From: Methylophaga sp.
Lineage (GTDB): Bacteria > Pseudomonadota > Gammaproteobacteria > Nitrosococcales > Methylophagaceae
Reading direction: 5' to 3'
Assembly (NCBI GenBank): GCA_011053005.1
Contig: DRHW01000020.1
Location: 62,001 to 126,000, forward strand
Length of the DNA stretch: 64,000 nt
Shown one piece after another: positions 51,133 to 63,043 of the stretch (positions are counted from its first letter, which is position 1; the number at the start of each line of letters is the position of its first letter). The notes beneath the pieces were generated by a model. The model saw only the letters and a program-made list of their open reading frames with translations. It did not search any database and was not told where the DNA came from. The position numbers and the translations under genes were made by a program.

Positions 51133-52883
51133 CCCTTGAATTACAAGGCATTGGTGTTTCGCGAGGGATCGCGATTGGTAAGGCGCACATACTGTTTCAT
51201 AATCAACCAGATGTTCGGGAATACCTAATACCCGCTTTTGCGATTGAAGAAGAAGTTGAGCGTTTTTGTGACGCACTTGCCGAAGCAAAGAAGCAACTCA
51301 AAGCCATTCGTAATCAGATTCCTGCCAATGCGCCTACCGATGTGTCCGCCTTTATCGATACACATTTATTAATGCTGAATGATTCATCATTATCAAAAGT
51401 ACCGGTAGAGATGATTCGGTCGCGGCATTGTAACGCTGAGTGGGCATTACAGCTGCAACGCGATGCTTTGATTAATGTCTTTAATGAAATGGATGATCCT
51501 TATTTACGCACGCGGCGTGATGATGTTGATCATGTGGTTAATCGTATTCACCGCATTTTATCTGATCAAGACGTCGCCGATCATGAGATTCCAGATGGCC
51601 GTCTGAAAGGCCACATTATTATTGCTGAAGATCTTACCCCAGCAGATACATTATTAATGCAACATCAAGGTATTGCTGCCTTTGTGACCGAGCATGGGGG
51701 CGCGACCTCTCACACCACTATTTTAGCGCGAAGCCTAGGGATCCCTGCGATTGTCGGCGTAGGTTCGGTACGTCGTTATATTCAAGATAACGAACTGCTG
51801 ATTGTAGATGGCGAAAACGGCATGTTACTCGCAGGCGCCGACGAAATAACCGAAGCTGAATATCGAACTCGCCGCATTGCATTTGATAAACATATTGCAT
51901 CACTCAGCAAATACAAATCTCAACCGACTAAAACACGTAACGGCAAAACAATTACTTTGCTCGCCAATGCCGAGTTGCCAGAAGACATCTCCGCTATTAG
52001 TAATATAGGCGCACAAGGTATCGGTTTATATCGTACTGAATTTTTGTACATGAACCGGATGACCCCGCCAGAAGAAGAAGAGCAATTAGCCGCTTACCGT
52101 GATGTGGTAGAAGGCATGAATAATCAGCCCGTCACCATCCGTACCTTTGATTTAGGTGCTGATAAACCGGTTGATGGCGGCCGCACCTCAGGACAAACGG
52201 CAACTAATCCCGCATTAGGCCTTCGTGCAATTCGATTATGTTTGAAGTTTCCAACTATGTTTCGCACCCAACTGCGCGCCATTTTACGAGCATCGGCATT
52301 TGGTAAAATTAAAATTATGTTCCCGATGATTTCCAGCACACAAGAAATCATCCAAGCCAAGCACTTGTTGCAACTGTGCAAACAGGAGTTGGATAACGAA
52401 GGTTTAGAATATGATCGTCACATTGAAATAGGAGCGATGATTGAAATCCCTGCCAGTGCAGTATGTGCTGAAATGTTTGCTAAACAAGTCGACTTTTTAT
52501 CAATAGGAACCAATGACCTTATTCAATATACTCTAGCTATTGACCGTATTGATGACAATGTTAACTATCTTTATGATCCACTTCATCCTGCAGTATTAAA
52601 GTTGATTGCGATGACTTTAGATGCAGGTAAAAAGCACGACATTCCTGTTTCCATGTGTGGTGAAATGGCGGGGGATCCACGTTACACGCGACTTCTCCTC
52701 GCAATGGGTTTAGAACATTTCAGTATGCATCCCAACGCGATATTAGTGGTAAAACAAATCATCAATGAAACAGATTTAACCCTGTTACCGAGTAATACAT
52801 TGCAAATAATGGAGCTTGCTGATGCGAACGATGCTCAGGTTTTATTAGAGAAAATCAATAACACAATGTGCATCGCATCCTAA
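51129..52883 (+). CDS. ptsI: PTS Enzyme I (phosphoenolpyruvate-protein phosphotransferase)
   Basis: GGATSHTTILARSLGIPAIVG, IGLYRTEFLYMNR, FLSIGTNDLIQYTLAIDR, PVSMCGEMAGD. Confidence 0.98.
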   Translation: MTLELQGIGVSRGIAIGKAHILFHNQPDVREYLIPAFAIEEEVERFCDALAEAKKQLKAIRNQIPANAPTDVSAFIDTHLLMLNDSSLSKVPVEMIRSRHCNAEWALQLQRDALINVFNEMDDPYLRTRRDDVDHVVNRIHRILSDQDVADHEIPDGRLKGHIIIAEDLTPADTLLMQHQGIAAFVTEHGGATSHTTILARSLGIPAIVGVGSVRRYIQDNELLIVDGENGMLLAGADEITEAEYRTRRIAFDKHIASLSKYKSQPTKTRNGKTITLLANAELPEDISAISNIGAQGIGLYRTEFLYMNRMTPPEEEEQLAAYRDVVEGMNNQPVTIRTFDLGADKPVDGGRTSGQTATNPALGLRAIRLCLKFPTMFRTQLRAILRASAFGKIKIMFPMISSTQEIIQAKHLLQLCKQELDNEGLEYDRHIEIGAMIEIPASAVCAEMFAKQVDFLSIGTNDLIQYTLAIDRIDDNVNYLYDPLHPAVLKLIAMTLDAGKKHDIPVSMCGEMAGDPRYTRLLLAMGLEHFSMHPNAILVVKQIINETDLTLLPSNTLQIMELADANDAQVLLEKINNTMCIAS

Positions 52884-52886
52884 TTA

Positions 52887-52983
52887 TTTTGATCAAATAC
52901 ATCTAAATCATAGGGCTCAAAGTAGCGTGTCAATTTGCGCATAACGATGCCATATAAACATTGTAGGATGTATTTGATCAAAA
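52887..52983. repeat. 97-bp element bounded by perfect 17-bp inverted repeats
   Basis: TTTTGATCAAATACATC (52887-52903) and GATGTATTTGATCAAAA (52967-52983) are exact reverse complements. Confidence 0.85.
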
Positions 52984-53155
52984 GTTACGGTGGACAGAAG
53001 TAAATCTCTATTTGGTTCTATTCATATCGTCATGGCTAACATTTAGCCCTTCACGAAAACTTCTGCCTATTTAGCACTATTAAGTCACCCCGCAAGCCGC
53101 TAAACTTAGCCATCACTACGTTTTCCCTATGTTCGCCCTATTTTGAGACTAGGTC

Positions 53156-54514
53156 ATGTCAGAGCTCGATGAAAAACATGCTATTAATTTACCGCTTGAG
53201 ACACTCTCTGAAGCGCTAAAAAGTGGGCGTTTTAAACGCATGCGACGATTGCTAGCGAGTCTCCACCCTGCAGAAACGGCTCATTTACTAGAATCATTAC
53301 CGCCTAACGAACGAAAAATATGCTGGCCAATTATTCCGCCTGATCTACGTGGTGAGGTTTTATCCTATATTGGTGATGATGTCCGTTCAGACTTAATGAC
53401 TAATATGGATACCGCTGACTTACTCAGCGCTACCGAAGATCTTGATGCCGATGACGTTGCCGATATCCTGCAAGATTTACCTGAACATGTCATGCGTGAA
53501 GTATTACGCGGTATGGATGGACAACACCGTCGGCGAATTGAAACCATCTTAGCGCATGAGGAAGATACTGCCGGTGGTCTGATGAATACCGATGTCGTCA
53601 CCGTACGGTCCGATATTACACTGGAAGTAGTATTACGTTACCTACGCCGACTCGGAGACTTACCAGAGAACACAGATAGTCTCTATGTTGTCGATCATGA
53701 AGATAAATACATTGGTACCTTGCCTTTATCTAAGGTGGTTAGTCGCAGTCGCTCATTGACGGTGAGCCATGTGATGTCTAACCAAATTAAAGCTATTCCA
53801 GTGTTAATGTCCGAAACAGATGTTGCTCATCGCTTTGAAAAGCATGATCTTATTTCAGCACCCGTTGTAGACAAAGATAATCACATTGTTGGTCGTATCA
53901 CCATTGATGACGTGGTCGATGTTATCCGTGATGAAGCGGAACATTCCATGCTCAGTATGGCCGGTTTAGGTGAAGACGAAGATACCTTTGCTCCGGTCAA
54001 AAAAAGCGTACATCGTCGGTCATTATGGTTAGGTGTTAATTTACTTACGGCATTTTTGGCTTCATGGGTTATCGGGTTATTTGATACCACGATTGAAAAA
54101 CAAGTTGCTCTTGCCATATTGATGCCTATCGTCGCCAGTATGGGCGGCGTTGCAGGAAGCCAAACCCTCACTCTCGTTATTCGCTCGATGGCATTAGGAC
54201 AACTTAATGATAACAACCAGCGGTGGTTATTACGAAAAGAACTCGCCGTGGGGGCCACTAATGGCGTCATATGGGCCGTCGCGATAGCAGCTGTTACTAT
54301 TTTATGGTTTGATAATATTTCATTAGGCGTACTAATGGGTGCCGCAATTATAATCAACTTAGTCGCTGCCGCTCTTGCCGGCGTAACGATTCCAATTTTG
54401 TTAAAACGTGTTGGAATCGACCCTGCACTATCTGGAGGCGTTTTACTGACAACGGTCACGGACGTGGTTGGTTTTATGGCATTCCTCGGATTTGCTACTC
54501 TGTTCATCGTTTAG
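53156..54514 (+). CDS. mgtE: Magnesium transporter MgtE
   Basis: HPAETAHLLESLPPNER, EEDTAGGLMNTDVVTV, CBS pair, C-terminal TM domain VASMGGVAGSQTLTLVIRSMALGQL. Confidence 0.97.
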   Translation: MSELDEKHAINLPLETLSEALKSGRFKRMRRLLASLHPAETAHLLESLPPNERKICWPIIPPDLRGEVLSYIGDDVRSDLMTNMDTADLLSATEDLDADDVADILQDLPEHVMREVLRGMDGQHRRRIETILAHEEDTAGGLMNTDVVTVRSDITLEVVLRYLRRLGDLPENTDSLYVVDHEDKYIGTLPLSKVVSRSRSLTVSHVMSNQIKAIPVLMSETDVAHRFEKHDLISAPVVDKDNHIVGRITIDDVVDVIRDEAEHSMLSMAGLGEDEDTFAPVKKSVHRRSLWLGVNLLTAFLASWVIGLFDTTIEKQVALAILMPIVASMGGVAGSQTLTLVIRSMALGQLNDNNQRWLLRKELAVGATNGVIWAVAIAAVTILWFDNISLGVLMGAAIIINLVAAALAGVTIPILLKRVGIDPALSGGVLLTTVTDVVGFMAFLGFATLFIV

Positions 54515-54548
54515 TCATTGTTTAAAAAATTATTGAGACCTTAAAATT

Positions 54549-55640
54549 ATGTCAGGTAACAGCTTCGGAAAATTATTTACCATCACCAGTTTTGGCGAAA
54601 GTCATGGCCCATCGATCGGCTGTATTGTGGATGGTTGTCCGCCAGGAATTGCACTGACAGAAGCTGATTTACAGAGCGATCTTGATCGTCGTCGTCCAGG
54701 TAAAACACGTTATGTCACACAGCGCCAAGAACTAGATCAAGTTAAAATTCTGTCAGGTGTATTTGAAGGCAAAACAACGGGAACATCGATTGGCATGATC
54801 ATTGAGAATACCGATCAACGCTCAAAAGATTACGGCAACATCATGCATCAGTTCCGACCTGCTCATGCTGACTACACTTATCATCAAAAATATGGTTTCC
54901 GTGATTACCGTGGTGGCGGTCGTTCCTCGGCTCGTGAAACGGCTATGCGAGTCGCTGCAGGCGGTATCGCAAAAAAATATCTACGTGAACGTTTTGGCAT
55001 TGAAATACAAGGTTATTTAGCTCAGCTTGGTCCTGTCAAAATGGAAAAACTTGACTGGGAACATATAGAAAAAAGCGCCTTTTTCTGCCCTGACCCTGAT
55101 AAAGAGCAAGCAATTGAAGACTATATGAAAACACTGAAAGGTGATTCTATCGGTGCTCGAATTAATGTTATTGCTCGCAATGTACCACCCGGTTTAGGCG
55201 AACCTATTTTTGATCGACTTGATGCCGAAATTGCACATGCAATGATGAGTATTAACGCGGTAAAAGGCGTAGAAATTGGCGCAGGTTTTGACTCTGTGAC
55301 GCAAAAAGGCTCTGAACATCGTGATGAAATCACACCAGAAGGTTTTTTAAGCAACAATGCTGGTGGTATTTTAGGTGGTATCTCAAGTGGCCAAGATATC
55401 TTGGTCAGCATGGCACTCAAAGCGACATCGAGCTTAAGTATTCCTGGTCGCAGTATTAATACCGCAGGTGAAGCGGTCGAAGTTGTAACTAAAGGTCGAC
55501 ATGATCCTTGTGTCGGTATTCGTGCAACACCGATTGCCGAGGCGATGTTAGCCATTGTATTAATGGATCATATGTTACGTCACCGCGCACAAAATAGTGA
55601 TGTCACCACAACGACACCGATTATTCCTGCTCAAGCATAA
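54549..55640 (+). CDS. aroC: Chorismate synthase
   Basis: [69 protein letters not shown]. Confidence 0.98.
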   Translation: MSGNSFGKLFTITSFGESHGPSIGCIVDGCPPGIALTEADLQSDLDRRRPGKTRYVTQRQELDQVKILSGVFEGKTTGTSIGMIIENTDQRSKDYGNIMHQFRPAHADYTYHQKYGFRDYRGGGRSSARETAMRVAAGGIAKKYLRERFGIEIQGYLAQLGPVKMEKLDWEHIEKSAFFCPDPDKEQAIEDYMKTLKGDSIGARINVIARNVPPGLGEPIFDRLDAEIAHAMMSINAVKGVEIGAGFDSVTQKGSEHRDEITPEGFLSNNAGGILGGISSGQDILVSMALKATSSLSIPGRSINTAGEAVEVVTKGRHDPCVGIRATPIAEAMLAIVLMDHMLRHRAQNSDVTTTTPIIPAQA

Positions 55641-55647
55641 ATAAGGC

Positions 55648-56796
55648 GTGCCTGCTAATAACATGCCTTATTGGCGTCTTTCTGGCTTTTACTTTTTTTA
55701 CTTTGCATCATTAGGTTTATTGCTCCCATATTGGGGGCTTTATCTGCAATGGAAAGGATTTTCGGCACTAGAAATAGGTGAGTTCACCGCAATATTACTG
55801 GTTACTCGGGTAATCGCGCCTAATATCTGGAGTTGGATTGCTGATCATCGTGGCCAGCGGATGAAAATTGTCCGTTTAGGCACGTTTATGAGTGCGCTTG
55901 TTTTTTCAGCAGTATTATTTGGTGATAGTTATCTCTGGATGGCTGGCGTGATGTTTCTGTTCAGCTTTTTCTGGAATGCTACTTTACCCCAATTTGAAGT
56001 CACCACGTTGCAACACCTTGGTGAACACAGCCATCACTACAGCAAGATCAGGATCTGGGGTTCAGTCGGTTTTATCGCTATTGTCGTCGTATTAGGTGTA
56101 TTACTAGAACACTTTGATGCCGACATCATTCCATACACCATGCTGATTAGCTTATCTGCAATTTGGTTGATTAGTTTGAGCGTACCTGAGTCATCGCCCA
56201 GTTACTTAAGCCTTGCTCATCAACCCATAATGAGTATTATAAAGCGGCGCGAAGTCTTAGCTTTTTTAGCGATTTGCTTCCTAATTCAACTGAGTCATGG
56301 GCCTTATTACACGTTTTATACGATTTACTTAGAACAGCATCATTATAGTAGGACCTTAATAGGACAACTCTGGGCTTTAGGCGTTGTCGCCGAAGTCATT
56401 GTCTTTTTATTTATGCATCGCTGGCTACCGCATTATGGCATCCGCAAAGTATTATTAGCGAGCTTACTCTTAAGCTCACTACGTTGGCTTTTGATCGGTC
56501 TTTATCCTGACTCTTTAGCCTTATTATTGTTTGCTCAACTACTCCATGCAGCTAGTTTTGGTACCTTTCATGTCGCAGCGATTGAATGGGTTCATCAACA
56601 TTTCACAGGAAAAAACCAAGGGAGAGGTCAAGGTTTATATAGCAGTATTGGTTTTGGTGCAGGTGGTGCAGGTGGCAGTTTATTGAGTGGTTATTTATGG
56701 GTATCACCGGGGCCGACAGCCACATTTACTATCGCAGCAATCGCTGCTGGCTTAGCATTTATAATCTGCTTACGTTGGCTTAAAGATGCTCATTAG
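55648..56796 (+). CDS. MFS transporter (HcaT/LacY-like MFS_1 family)
   Basis: 12 TM pattern; YWRLSGFYFFYFASLGLLLPYWGLYLQWKGFSALEIGEF; start GTG 55648 or ATG 55663. Confidence 0.9.
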   Translation: MPANNMPYWRLSGFYFFYFASLGLLLPYWGLYLQWKGFSALEIGEFTAILLVTRVIAPNIWSWIADHRGQRMKIVRLGTFMSALVFSAVLFGDSYLWMAGVMFLFSFFWNATLPQFEVTTLQHLGEHSHHYSKIRIWGSVGFIAIVVVLGVLLEHFDADIIPYTMLISLSAIWLISLSVPESSPSYLSLAHQPIMSIIKRREVLAFLAICFLIQLSHGPYYTFYTIYLEQHHYSRTLIGQLWALGVVAEVIVFLFMHRWLPHYGIRKVLLASLLLSSLRWLLIGLYPDSLALLLFAQLLHAASFGTFHVAAIEWVHQHFTGKNQGRGQGLYSSIGFGAGGAGGSLLSGYLWVSPGPTATFTIAAIAAGLAFIICLRWLKDAH

Positions 56797-56895
56797 TCTT
56801 AAATATATTCATTTTTACTTTTAGAATAGCGCAAACACCTTTCCATATTTCCAAACAATACCTATACTAGTAAAACATTTACTATTCTTAAGTTA

Positions 56896-56936
56896 AAGGG
56901 GAGTTCGGAAGGCGGGTCCAAAAACCCACCGACTAG
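56896..56936 (+). promoter_or_regulatory. Structured 5' leader of the nqr operon (candidate cis-regulatory RNA)
   Basis: AGTTCGG..GGCGGGT-CCAAAA-ACCCACC-GACT nested helices ending ~7-12 nt before nqrA ATG. Confidence 0.5.
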
Positions 56937-56942
56937 GCATCT

Positions 56943-58295
56943 ATGCATTTTTCTATAAAGAAAGGGCTTAAATTGCCCCTCGCGGGAGAGCCCGCACAAT
57001 CCATTAGTAATAATGTGAATACGGTCAAGTCCGTCGCCATTCTAGGAAGCGAGTATGTTGGTATGAAACCAACAATGCTTGTTGAAGAAGGTCAAGACGT
57101 AAAACTCGGCCAGACACTCTTCACTGATAAAAAAAATCCCCGCGTACATTTTACTGCTCCTGGTGCAGGTAAGATCATCTCAATTAAACGAGGTGCTAAA
57201 CGTGTATTACAAGCTGTAATCATTGAGCTTGAAGGTAATGACGAAGTTACTTTCCAAACTTATGAACCTTCCCAACTAAATGGCTTAAGCCGTGATAATG
57301 TGAAGAACAATTTGCTTAACTCGGGTTTATGGACAGCATTACGCACCCGTCCATACAGTAAATCACCTGACCCAGAAACAAGTCCATACGCTATTTTTGT
57401 CACGGCAATAGATACGAATCCATTGGCGGCCGATCCTGATGTAGTTATCAAAGAATATGCAAATGAGTATGCTCACGGATTGACGGTATTAAGTCGCCTA
57501 ACCGATGGTAAAGTCTTTGTTTGTCAGTCAGAAACATCACCAGTTACAAATACACCCGCTTCAAATGTAGAAAGCCATACCTTTTCAGGTCCCCATCCGG
57601 CAGGATTAGCAGGCACTCACATTCATTTGCTTGCTCCTGTCAGTGCTCAAAAAACAGTATGGCAAATTAATTATCAAGATGTTATTGCGGTAGGTAAGCT
57701 CTTCACCTCCGGTCATTTGTGGGTTGAGCGGGTTATCTCATTAGCAGGTCCACTCGTTAACGAGCCTCGCTTAGTACGTACACGATTAGGTGCAAACACC
57801 GAAGATTTAGTAACCGGTGAAGTACAAAATATCCAAGCTCGTGTTATTTCAGGTTCAGTGCTCCGAGGCCATACTGCTGCCAATTGGGCCGCTTATATTG
57901 GACGATTCCATCATCAAATTTCGGTCATTGCAGAAGCAACAGATCGTGAGTTTTTTGGCTGGATTAAGCCTGTTGGTAAAAATAAGTTCTCTGCACTTAA
58001 TGTTTTTATATCGAAAATGTTAGGGGCCAAAGCGCTTAATTTAACAACATCTCAAAATGGTAGTCCCCGGGCAATGGTACCTGTCGGTGCGTTTGAGTCG
58101 GTGATGCCTTTAGATATTCTACCAACACAATTATTACGCGCATTGATTGTTCAGGATACCGATTCCGCTCAGGCTCTAGGTGCATTAGAGTTAGATGAAG
58201 AAGACTTAGCACTTTGTTCTTTCGTTTGTTCAGGCAAGTTCGAATATGGTCCTGCACTTCGTAGCAATCTTACACAAATAGAAAAAGAAGGATAA
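56943..58295 (+). CDS. nqrA: Na+-translocating NADH:quinone reductase subunit A
   Basis: [44 protein letters not shown]. Confidence 0.98.
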   Translation: MHFSIKKGLKLPLAGEPAQSISNNVNTVKSVAILGSEYVGMKPTMLVEEGQDVKLGQTLFTDKKNPRVHFTAPGAGKIISIKRGAKRVLQAVIIELEGNDEVTFQTYEPSQLNGLSRDNVKNNLLNSGLWTALRTRPYSKSPDPETSPYAIFVTAIDTNPLAADPDVVIKEYANEYAHGLTVLSRLTDGKVFVCQSETSPVTNTPASNVESHTFSGPHPAGLAGTHIHLLAPVSAQKTVWQINYQDVIAVGKLFTSGHLWVERVISLAGPLVNEPRLVRTRLGANTEDLVTGEVQNIQARVISGSVLRGHTAANWAAYIGRFHHQISVIAEATDREFFGWIKPVGKNKFSALNVFISKMLGAKALNLTTSQNGSPRAMVPVGAFESVMPLDILPTQLLRALIVQDTDSAQALGALELDEEDLALCSFVCSGKFEYGPALRSNLTQIEKEG

Positions 58296-58297
58296 GC

Positions 58298-59506
58298 ATG
58301 GCACGTTTGCGACGTTTCCTTGACCGGATGGAGCCTTCATTTCAAAAAGGCGGTCCTTATCATAAGTATTTTGCCGTCTTTGAAATGGTGGATACCTTTT
58401 TGTACTCACCAGCAGATACCACACGCGGTTCGCCCCATGTACGAGATGGCATCGACCTAAAACGATTAATGACTTATGTCGTTATTTCGACATTACCCGT
58501 TATCTTAATGATGCTTTGGAATACAGGACATCAAGCAAATTTAGCGATGACTCAAATGGGTATGACCGAGCTTGATGGCTGGAGAGGCGCCATAATTAGT
58601 TACTTGGGTGTAGGTTTTAATCCCGAGAGTATTAGTGCAAGCATGTTCCATGGGCTACTTTATTTTTTACCGATTTACCTGACAACATTGATTGCTGGTG
58701 GTACGTTTGAAGTACTATTTGCCGCTATTCGTAATCATGAAGTAAACGAAGGCTTCCTTGTTACTTCAATGTTATACACATTAATATTGCCCGCCTCCAC
58801 GCCTTTATGGCAAGTGGCTTTGGGTATTATCTTCGGTGTCGTATTAGGTAAAGAAGTATTTGGCGGTACAGGTAAAAACTTCTTGAATCCAGCTTTAACA
58901 GGTCGTGCATTTTTATATTTTGCCTACCCTGCTCAGATGTCAGGTGATGCTGTTTGGACGGCTATCGATGGCTTTTCAGGTGCGACACCGTTAGCATTGG
59001 GCGCTTCAGGTGGCCTCGAAGCAATTACAGATGCTGGCTTTACTTGGACACAAACATTCTTGGGTTCAATGCAAGGTTCAATCGGAGAGACTTCAGCCTT
59101 AGCCTGTTTAATTGGCGCTGCGTTCTTACTGTATACCCGTGTAGCTTCCTATCGCATTATTTTTGGTGTGTTTTTGGGGATGGTAGCAACCAGTTTATTA
59201 TTCAACTGGATTGGTAGCGATACTAACCCCATGTTTGCCTTACCATGGTATTGGCATTTAACACTTGGTGGTTTTGCATTTGGCATGATATTTATGGCTA
59301 CTGATCCAGTATCAGCAGCCATGACCAATAAAGGTCGCTGGATTTATGGTGCCTTGATTGGTTTTATGACGGTATTAATCCGTGTCATAAATCCCGCTTT
59401 CCCAGAAGGTATTATGCTTGCCATTCTGTTTGCCAACATTTTTGCACCATTGATTGATTATTTTGTCGTGCGTGCCAACGTTCAACGTAGATTAAAGCGA
59501 AGTTAA
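58298..59506 (+). CDS. nqrB: Na+-NQR subunit B
   Basis: [40 protein letters not shown]. Confidence 0.98.
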   Translation: MARLRRFLDRMEPSFQKGGPYHKYFAVFEMVDTFLYSPADTTRGSPHVRDGIDLKRLMTYVVISTLPVILMMLWNTGHQANLAMTQMGMTELDGWRGAIISYLGVGFNPESISASMFHGLLYFLPIYLTTLIAGGTFEVLFAAIRNHEVNEGFLVTSMLYTLILPASTPLWQVALGIIFGVVLGKEVFGGTGKNFLNPALTGRAFLYFAYPAQMSGDAVWTAIDGFSGATPLALGASGGLEAITDAGFTWTQTFLGSMQGSIGETSALACLIGAAFLLYTRVASYRIIFGVFLGMVATSLLFNWIGSDTNPMFALPWYWHLTLGGFAFGMIFMATDPVSAAMTNKGRWIYGALIGFMTVLIRVINPAFPEGIMLAILFANIFAPLIDYFVVRANVQRRLKRS

Positions 59507-59511
59507 GGACT

Positions 59512-60327
59512 ATGGCCGAAACTAATAAAAAGAAAGGTTTGATTGCATCGATTCTTGGCTTGCCAAACGATGACCCTAAAAAAACGATCATCGTTGCATT
59601 TCTGCTTTGTTTGGTATGTTCAATATTAGTGTCAACATCGGCAGTAATGTTCAAGCCAAAACAAGTTGAAAATAAACAAGTTGATATCAAAAAAAATATC
59701 CTGGCTGTCACAGGCTTGCTTGATAAGTCTTCTGATGTGAATACGCTTTTTGAACAGTTTGAAGTTAAAATCGTAGACCTTGATACAGGTGAATATTCTG
59801 ATATCGATCCTAACACTTACGACCAACGTAAAGCTTCAGGTGACCCTTCTCAAAGCATCAAATTATCTCCACAGCAAGATATCGCAAATATTGGCCGTCG
59901 AGCGAATCTTGCAAAAGTCTATCTGTTGAAAGATGGTGACAATCTAAAAAGAGTAGTTTTACCCATTCATGGCTATGGTTTATGGTCAACGCTATATGGG
60001 TTTGTTTCACTCGAATCTGACTTTAACACTATTGGGGGACTCCAGTTTTATTCGCATGCAGAAACACCTGGATTAGGTGGTGAGGTCGATAACCCAAAGT
60101 GGCGTAAGCAATGGCAGGGTAAAAAGATATTTAATGATGCAGGGGAATTAGAGATTGAAGTTATTCGTGGACATGTTGACTATCAAGTAGAAGGTGCTGA
60201 ACATAAAGTCGATGGACTATCTGGTGCGACATTAACGAGTCGCGGCGTATCACATCTTGTTAACTTCTGGTTAGGCGACGATGGTTTTGGTCCCTATTTG
60301 AAGAAAATGAGTGAGGCTGAGAAATAA
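59512..60327 (+). CDS. nqrC: Na+-NQR subunit C
   Basis: [44 protein letters not shown]-binding motif. Confidence 0.98.
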   Translation: MAETNKKKGLIASILGLPNDDPKKTIIVAFLLCLVCSILVSTSAVMFKPKQVENKQVDIKKNILAVTGLLDKSSDVNTLFEQFEVKIVDLDTGEYSDIDPNTYDQRKASGDPSQSIKLSPQQDIANIGRRANLAKVYLLKDGDNLKRVVLPIHGYGLWSTLYGFVSLESDFNTIGGLQFYSHAETPGLGGEVDNPKWRKQWQGKKIFNDAGELEIEVIRGHVDYQVEGAEHKVDGLSGATLTSRGVSHLVNFWLGDDGFGPYLKKMSEAEK

Positions 60328-60329
60328 TA

Positions 60330-60992
60330 ATGGCAAACGCAATCAAATCGAGTGTAGTTGATCCACTCATTGACAATAATCCGATCACACTTCAAGTATT
60401 AGGTGTCTGTTCCGCGTTGGCTGTAACAACCAACATGATGGCTGCATTAATCATGAGTATTGCACTGACTACCGTTACCGCATTCTCCAGTGCAATGATA
60501 AGTTCAATACGTAATCATATTCCATCCAGTATTCGCATCATCGTACAAATGACAATTATTGCCTCACTAGTAATCATTGTTGATCAACTATTAAAAGCCT
60601 ACGCTTATGATGCAAGTAAACAGTTATCAGTGTTTGTTGGTTTGATCATTACTAACTGTATCGTGTTGGGTCGCGCTGAAGCTTTTGCAATGAAGAACCC
60701 ACCAGTCCTCAGTTTTTTCGATGGTATAGGTAATGGTTTAGGCTACAGTCTAATCCTGATGATTGTTGCATTTTTTAGGGAGCTTTTAGGATCAGGCAAA
60801 TTATTTGGCCATGTTGTTATCCCTGTTGCTAACGAGGGTGGCTGGTATGTTCCAAACGGATTAATGTTACTACCCCCAAGTGCATTCTTTGTAATTGGTT
60901 TAATCATATGGCTTGTTCGGAGCCTTAAAAAGGAACAGGTTGAGCCTGCTGATTACCAAATTCATCAAGTTCACCGCACGGAGGTTCTATAA
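60330..60992 (+). CDS. nqrD: Na+-NQR subunit D
   Basis: [38 protein letters not shown]. Confidence 0.98.
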   Translation: MANAIKSSVVDPLIDNNPITLQVLGVCSALAVTTNMMAALIMSIALTTVTAFSSAMISSIRNHIPSSIRIIVQMTIIASLVIIVDQLLKAYAYDASKQLSVFVGLIITNCIVLGRAEAFAMKNPPVLSFFDGIGNGLGYSLILMIVAFFRELLGSGKLFGHVVIPVANEGGWYVPNGLMLLPPSAFFVIGLIIWLVRSLKKEQVEPADYQIHQVHRTEVL

Positions 60993-61601
60993 ATGGAGCA
61001 TTATTTAAGCCTATTTATTAAATCTATTTTCATTGAGAATTTAGCATTATCCTTCTTCCTTGGTATGTGCACCTTCTTGGCCGTTTCAAAGAAAATAGAA
61101 ACTGCACTTGGTTTAGGTATCGCAGTAGTATTGGTACAAATGATAACCGTACCTGCTAACAATCTTATCTATCAGTTTTTACTAAAAGATGGCGCGTTGG
61201 CTTGGGCAGGTTTTCCTGATGTTGATCTTAGTTTCTTAGGATTGATCAGTTACATCGGCGTTATCGCTGCCATGGTGCAAATTCTAGAAATGGCTATGGA
61301 TAAGTTTGCACCTGCACTCTACAATGCATTGGGGATATTCTTACCTTTGATTACCGTGAACTGTGCCATTCTTGGTGGTACCTTATTCATGGTTGAACGA
61401 GACTACAACTTAGCTGAAAGCGCTGTCTACGGCGTAGGCAGTGGCTTAGGTTGGGCAATGGCTATCACTGCAATTGCAGGGATTCGTGAAAAGCTCAAAT
61501 ATTCTGACGTGCCCGATGGTCTACAAGGGCTCGGAATCACGTTTATAACCGCAGGTCTGATGGCGCTTGGATTTATGGCATTTTCGGGGATTCAACTGTA
61601 A
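60993..61601 (+). CDS. nqrE: Na+-NQR subunit E
   Basis: [47 protein letters not shown]. Confidence 0.98.
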   Translation: MEHYLSLFIKSIFIENLALSFFLGMCTFLAVSKKIETALGLGIAVVLVQMITVPANNLIYQFLLKDGALAWAGFPDVDLSFLGLISYIGVIAAMVQILEMAMDKFAPALYNALGIFLPLITVNCAILGGTLFMVERDYNLAESAVYGVGSGLGWAMAITAIAGIREKLKYSDVPDGLQGLGITFITAGLMALGFMAFSGIQL

Positions 61602-62818
61602 TGGAAATAGTACTGGGCATTGCCCTTTTTACCGTCATTATTATGGCATTGGTTTTCTTGATCTTAAGTGCTCGTTCAAAGCTTGTATCCACAGGCGATA
61701 TTAGCATTGTTATCAACGATGAAAAAACAATAAGTTGTGCTGCTGGAGGTAAATTACTAGGCGCTTTAGCTGATGCGAACTTATTTGTATCTTCAGCTTG
61801 CGGCGGCGGCGGAACATGTGGTCAATGTAAAGTTAAGATCTTCGAGGGTGGTGGTTCCATTTTACCAACCGAGCAATCTCACATTACGAAACGTGAGGCG
61901 GCACAAGGTGAGCGGCTATCTTGCCAGGTCGCTGTAAAACAAGATATGAAAATCCAAGTCCCTGAAGAAGTATTTGGCGTTAAAAAGTGGGAGTGTACTG
62001 TCCGTTCTAACGACAATGTTGCAACGTTCATTAAAGAACTCGTCTTAGAATTACCGTCGGGCGAAAAAGTCGATTTTAAAGCTGGTGGTTTTATTCAAAT
62101 TGAATGCCCTCCTCATGTCAGTGAGTATAAAAATTTCGATATAGATGAAGAATATCGTGGTGATTGGGATCGGTTTGATATGTGGCGTTATACATCAACA
62201 GTCAAGGAAGATGTAATACGTGCATATTCAATGGCGAACTATCCTGAAGAAGAAGGCATTATTATGCTGAATGTAAGGATTGCATCACCACCACCTGGCA
62301 CTGATGTTGTAGCACCAGGCCAAATGTCCTCATATATATTTAATCTTAAAGCTGGTGATAAAGTGACTATCTCAGGTCCTTTTGGTGAGTTTTTTGCCAA
62401 AGAAACCGATAAGGAAATGGTCTTCATCGGTGGCGGCGCAGGTATGGCGCCAATGCGTTCTCATCTTTTTGATCAACTTCGTCGCTTACATAGCAAACGT
62501 AAAATTTCATTTTGGTATGGTGCGCGTAGCGTTCGTGAAATGTTTTATGTTGAAGATTTTGATAGCTTACAGGCTGAGAATGATAATTTTGAGTGGCATG
62601 TTGCCCTGTCTGATCCCACTGAAGAAGATAACTGGACTGGTTACACAGGCTTTATTCACAACGTATTACGAGACAACTATTTAAAAGATCATCCTGCACC
62701 AGAAGACTGTGAATTTTATATGTGTGGCCCCCCAATGATGAACTCTGCCGTGGTCAATATGCTGGAAGAGCTCGGCGTAGAACGTGATAATATTTTCCTT
62801 GATGATTTTGGTGGCTGA
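61601..62818 (+). CDS. nqrF: Na+-NQR subunit F (2Fe-2S, FAD)
   Basis: [21 protein letters not shown] ferredoxin motif; [27 protein letters not shown]. Confidence 0.98.
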   Translation: MEIVLGIALFTVIIMALVFLILSARSKLVSTGDISIVINDEKTISCAAGGKLLGALADANLFVSSACGGGGTCGQCKVKIFEGGGSILPTEQSHITKREAAQGERLSCQVAVKQDMKIQVPEEVFGVKKWECTVRSNDNVATFIKELVLELPSGEKVDFKAGGFIQIECPPHVSEYKNFDIDEEYRGDWDRFDMWRYTSTVKEDVIRAYSMANYPEEEGIIMLNVRIASPPPGTDVVAPGQMSSYIFNLKAGDKVTISGPFGEFFAKETDKEMVFIGGGAGMAPMRSHLFDQLRRLHSKRKISFWYGARSVREMFYVEDFDSLQAENDNFEWHVALSDPTEEDNWTGYTGFIHNVLRDNYLKDHPAPEDCEFYMCGPPMMNSAVVNMLEELGVERDNIFLDDFGG

Positions 62819-63027
62819 TGGGCATTTTTATTGCTACATTTATCATAATCTCTATCGCCATTATTGGTATGGCAATCGGTGTTATTTTAGGTCGCCCATC
62901 TATTAAAGGTAGTTGTGGTGGCCTAAACCAAGTGGGTTTAGCCGGAAGCTGTAGTGGTGCATGTTCACCAGAAGAAGAACAAGTTTGTGAGCTAAAAAAA
63001 GCCACATTAAACGCTAAGAAACATTAA
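62818..63027 (+). CDS. nqrM: Na+-NQR maturation protein NqrM
   Basis: [40 protein letters not shown]; four-Cys small protein downstream of nqrF. Confidence 0.93.
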   Translation: MGIFIATFIIISIAIIGMAIGVILGRPSIKGSCGGLNQVGLAGSCSGACSPEEEQVCELKKATLNAKKH

Positions 63028-63043
63028 GTATCGGAGAAGAGAT

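Noticed and set aside
53881-54507. 208-aa minus-strand ORF inside mgtE
   Set aside because: Fully antisense to a clear MgtE; low-complexity translation with no recognisable family.
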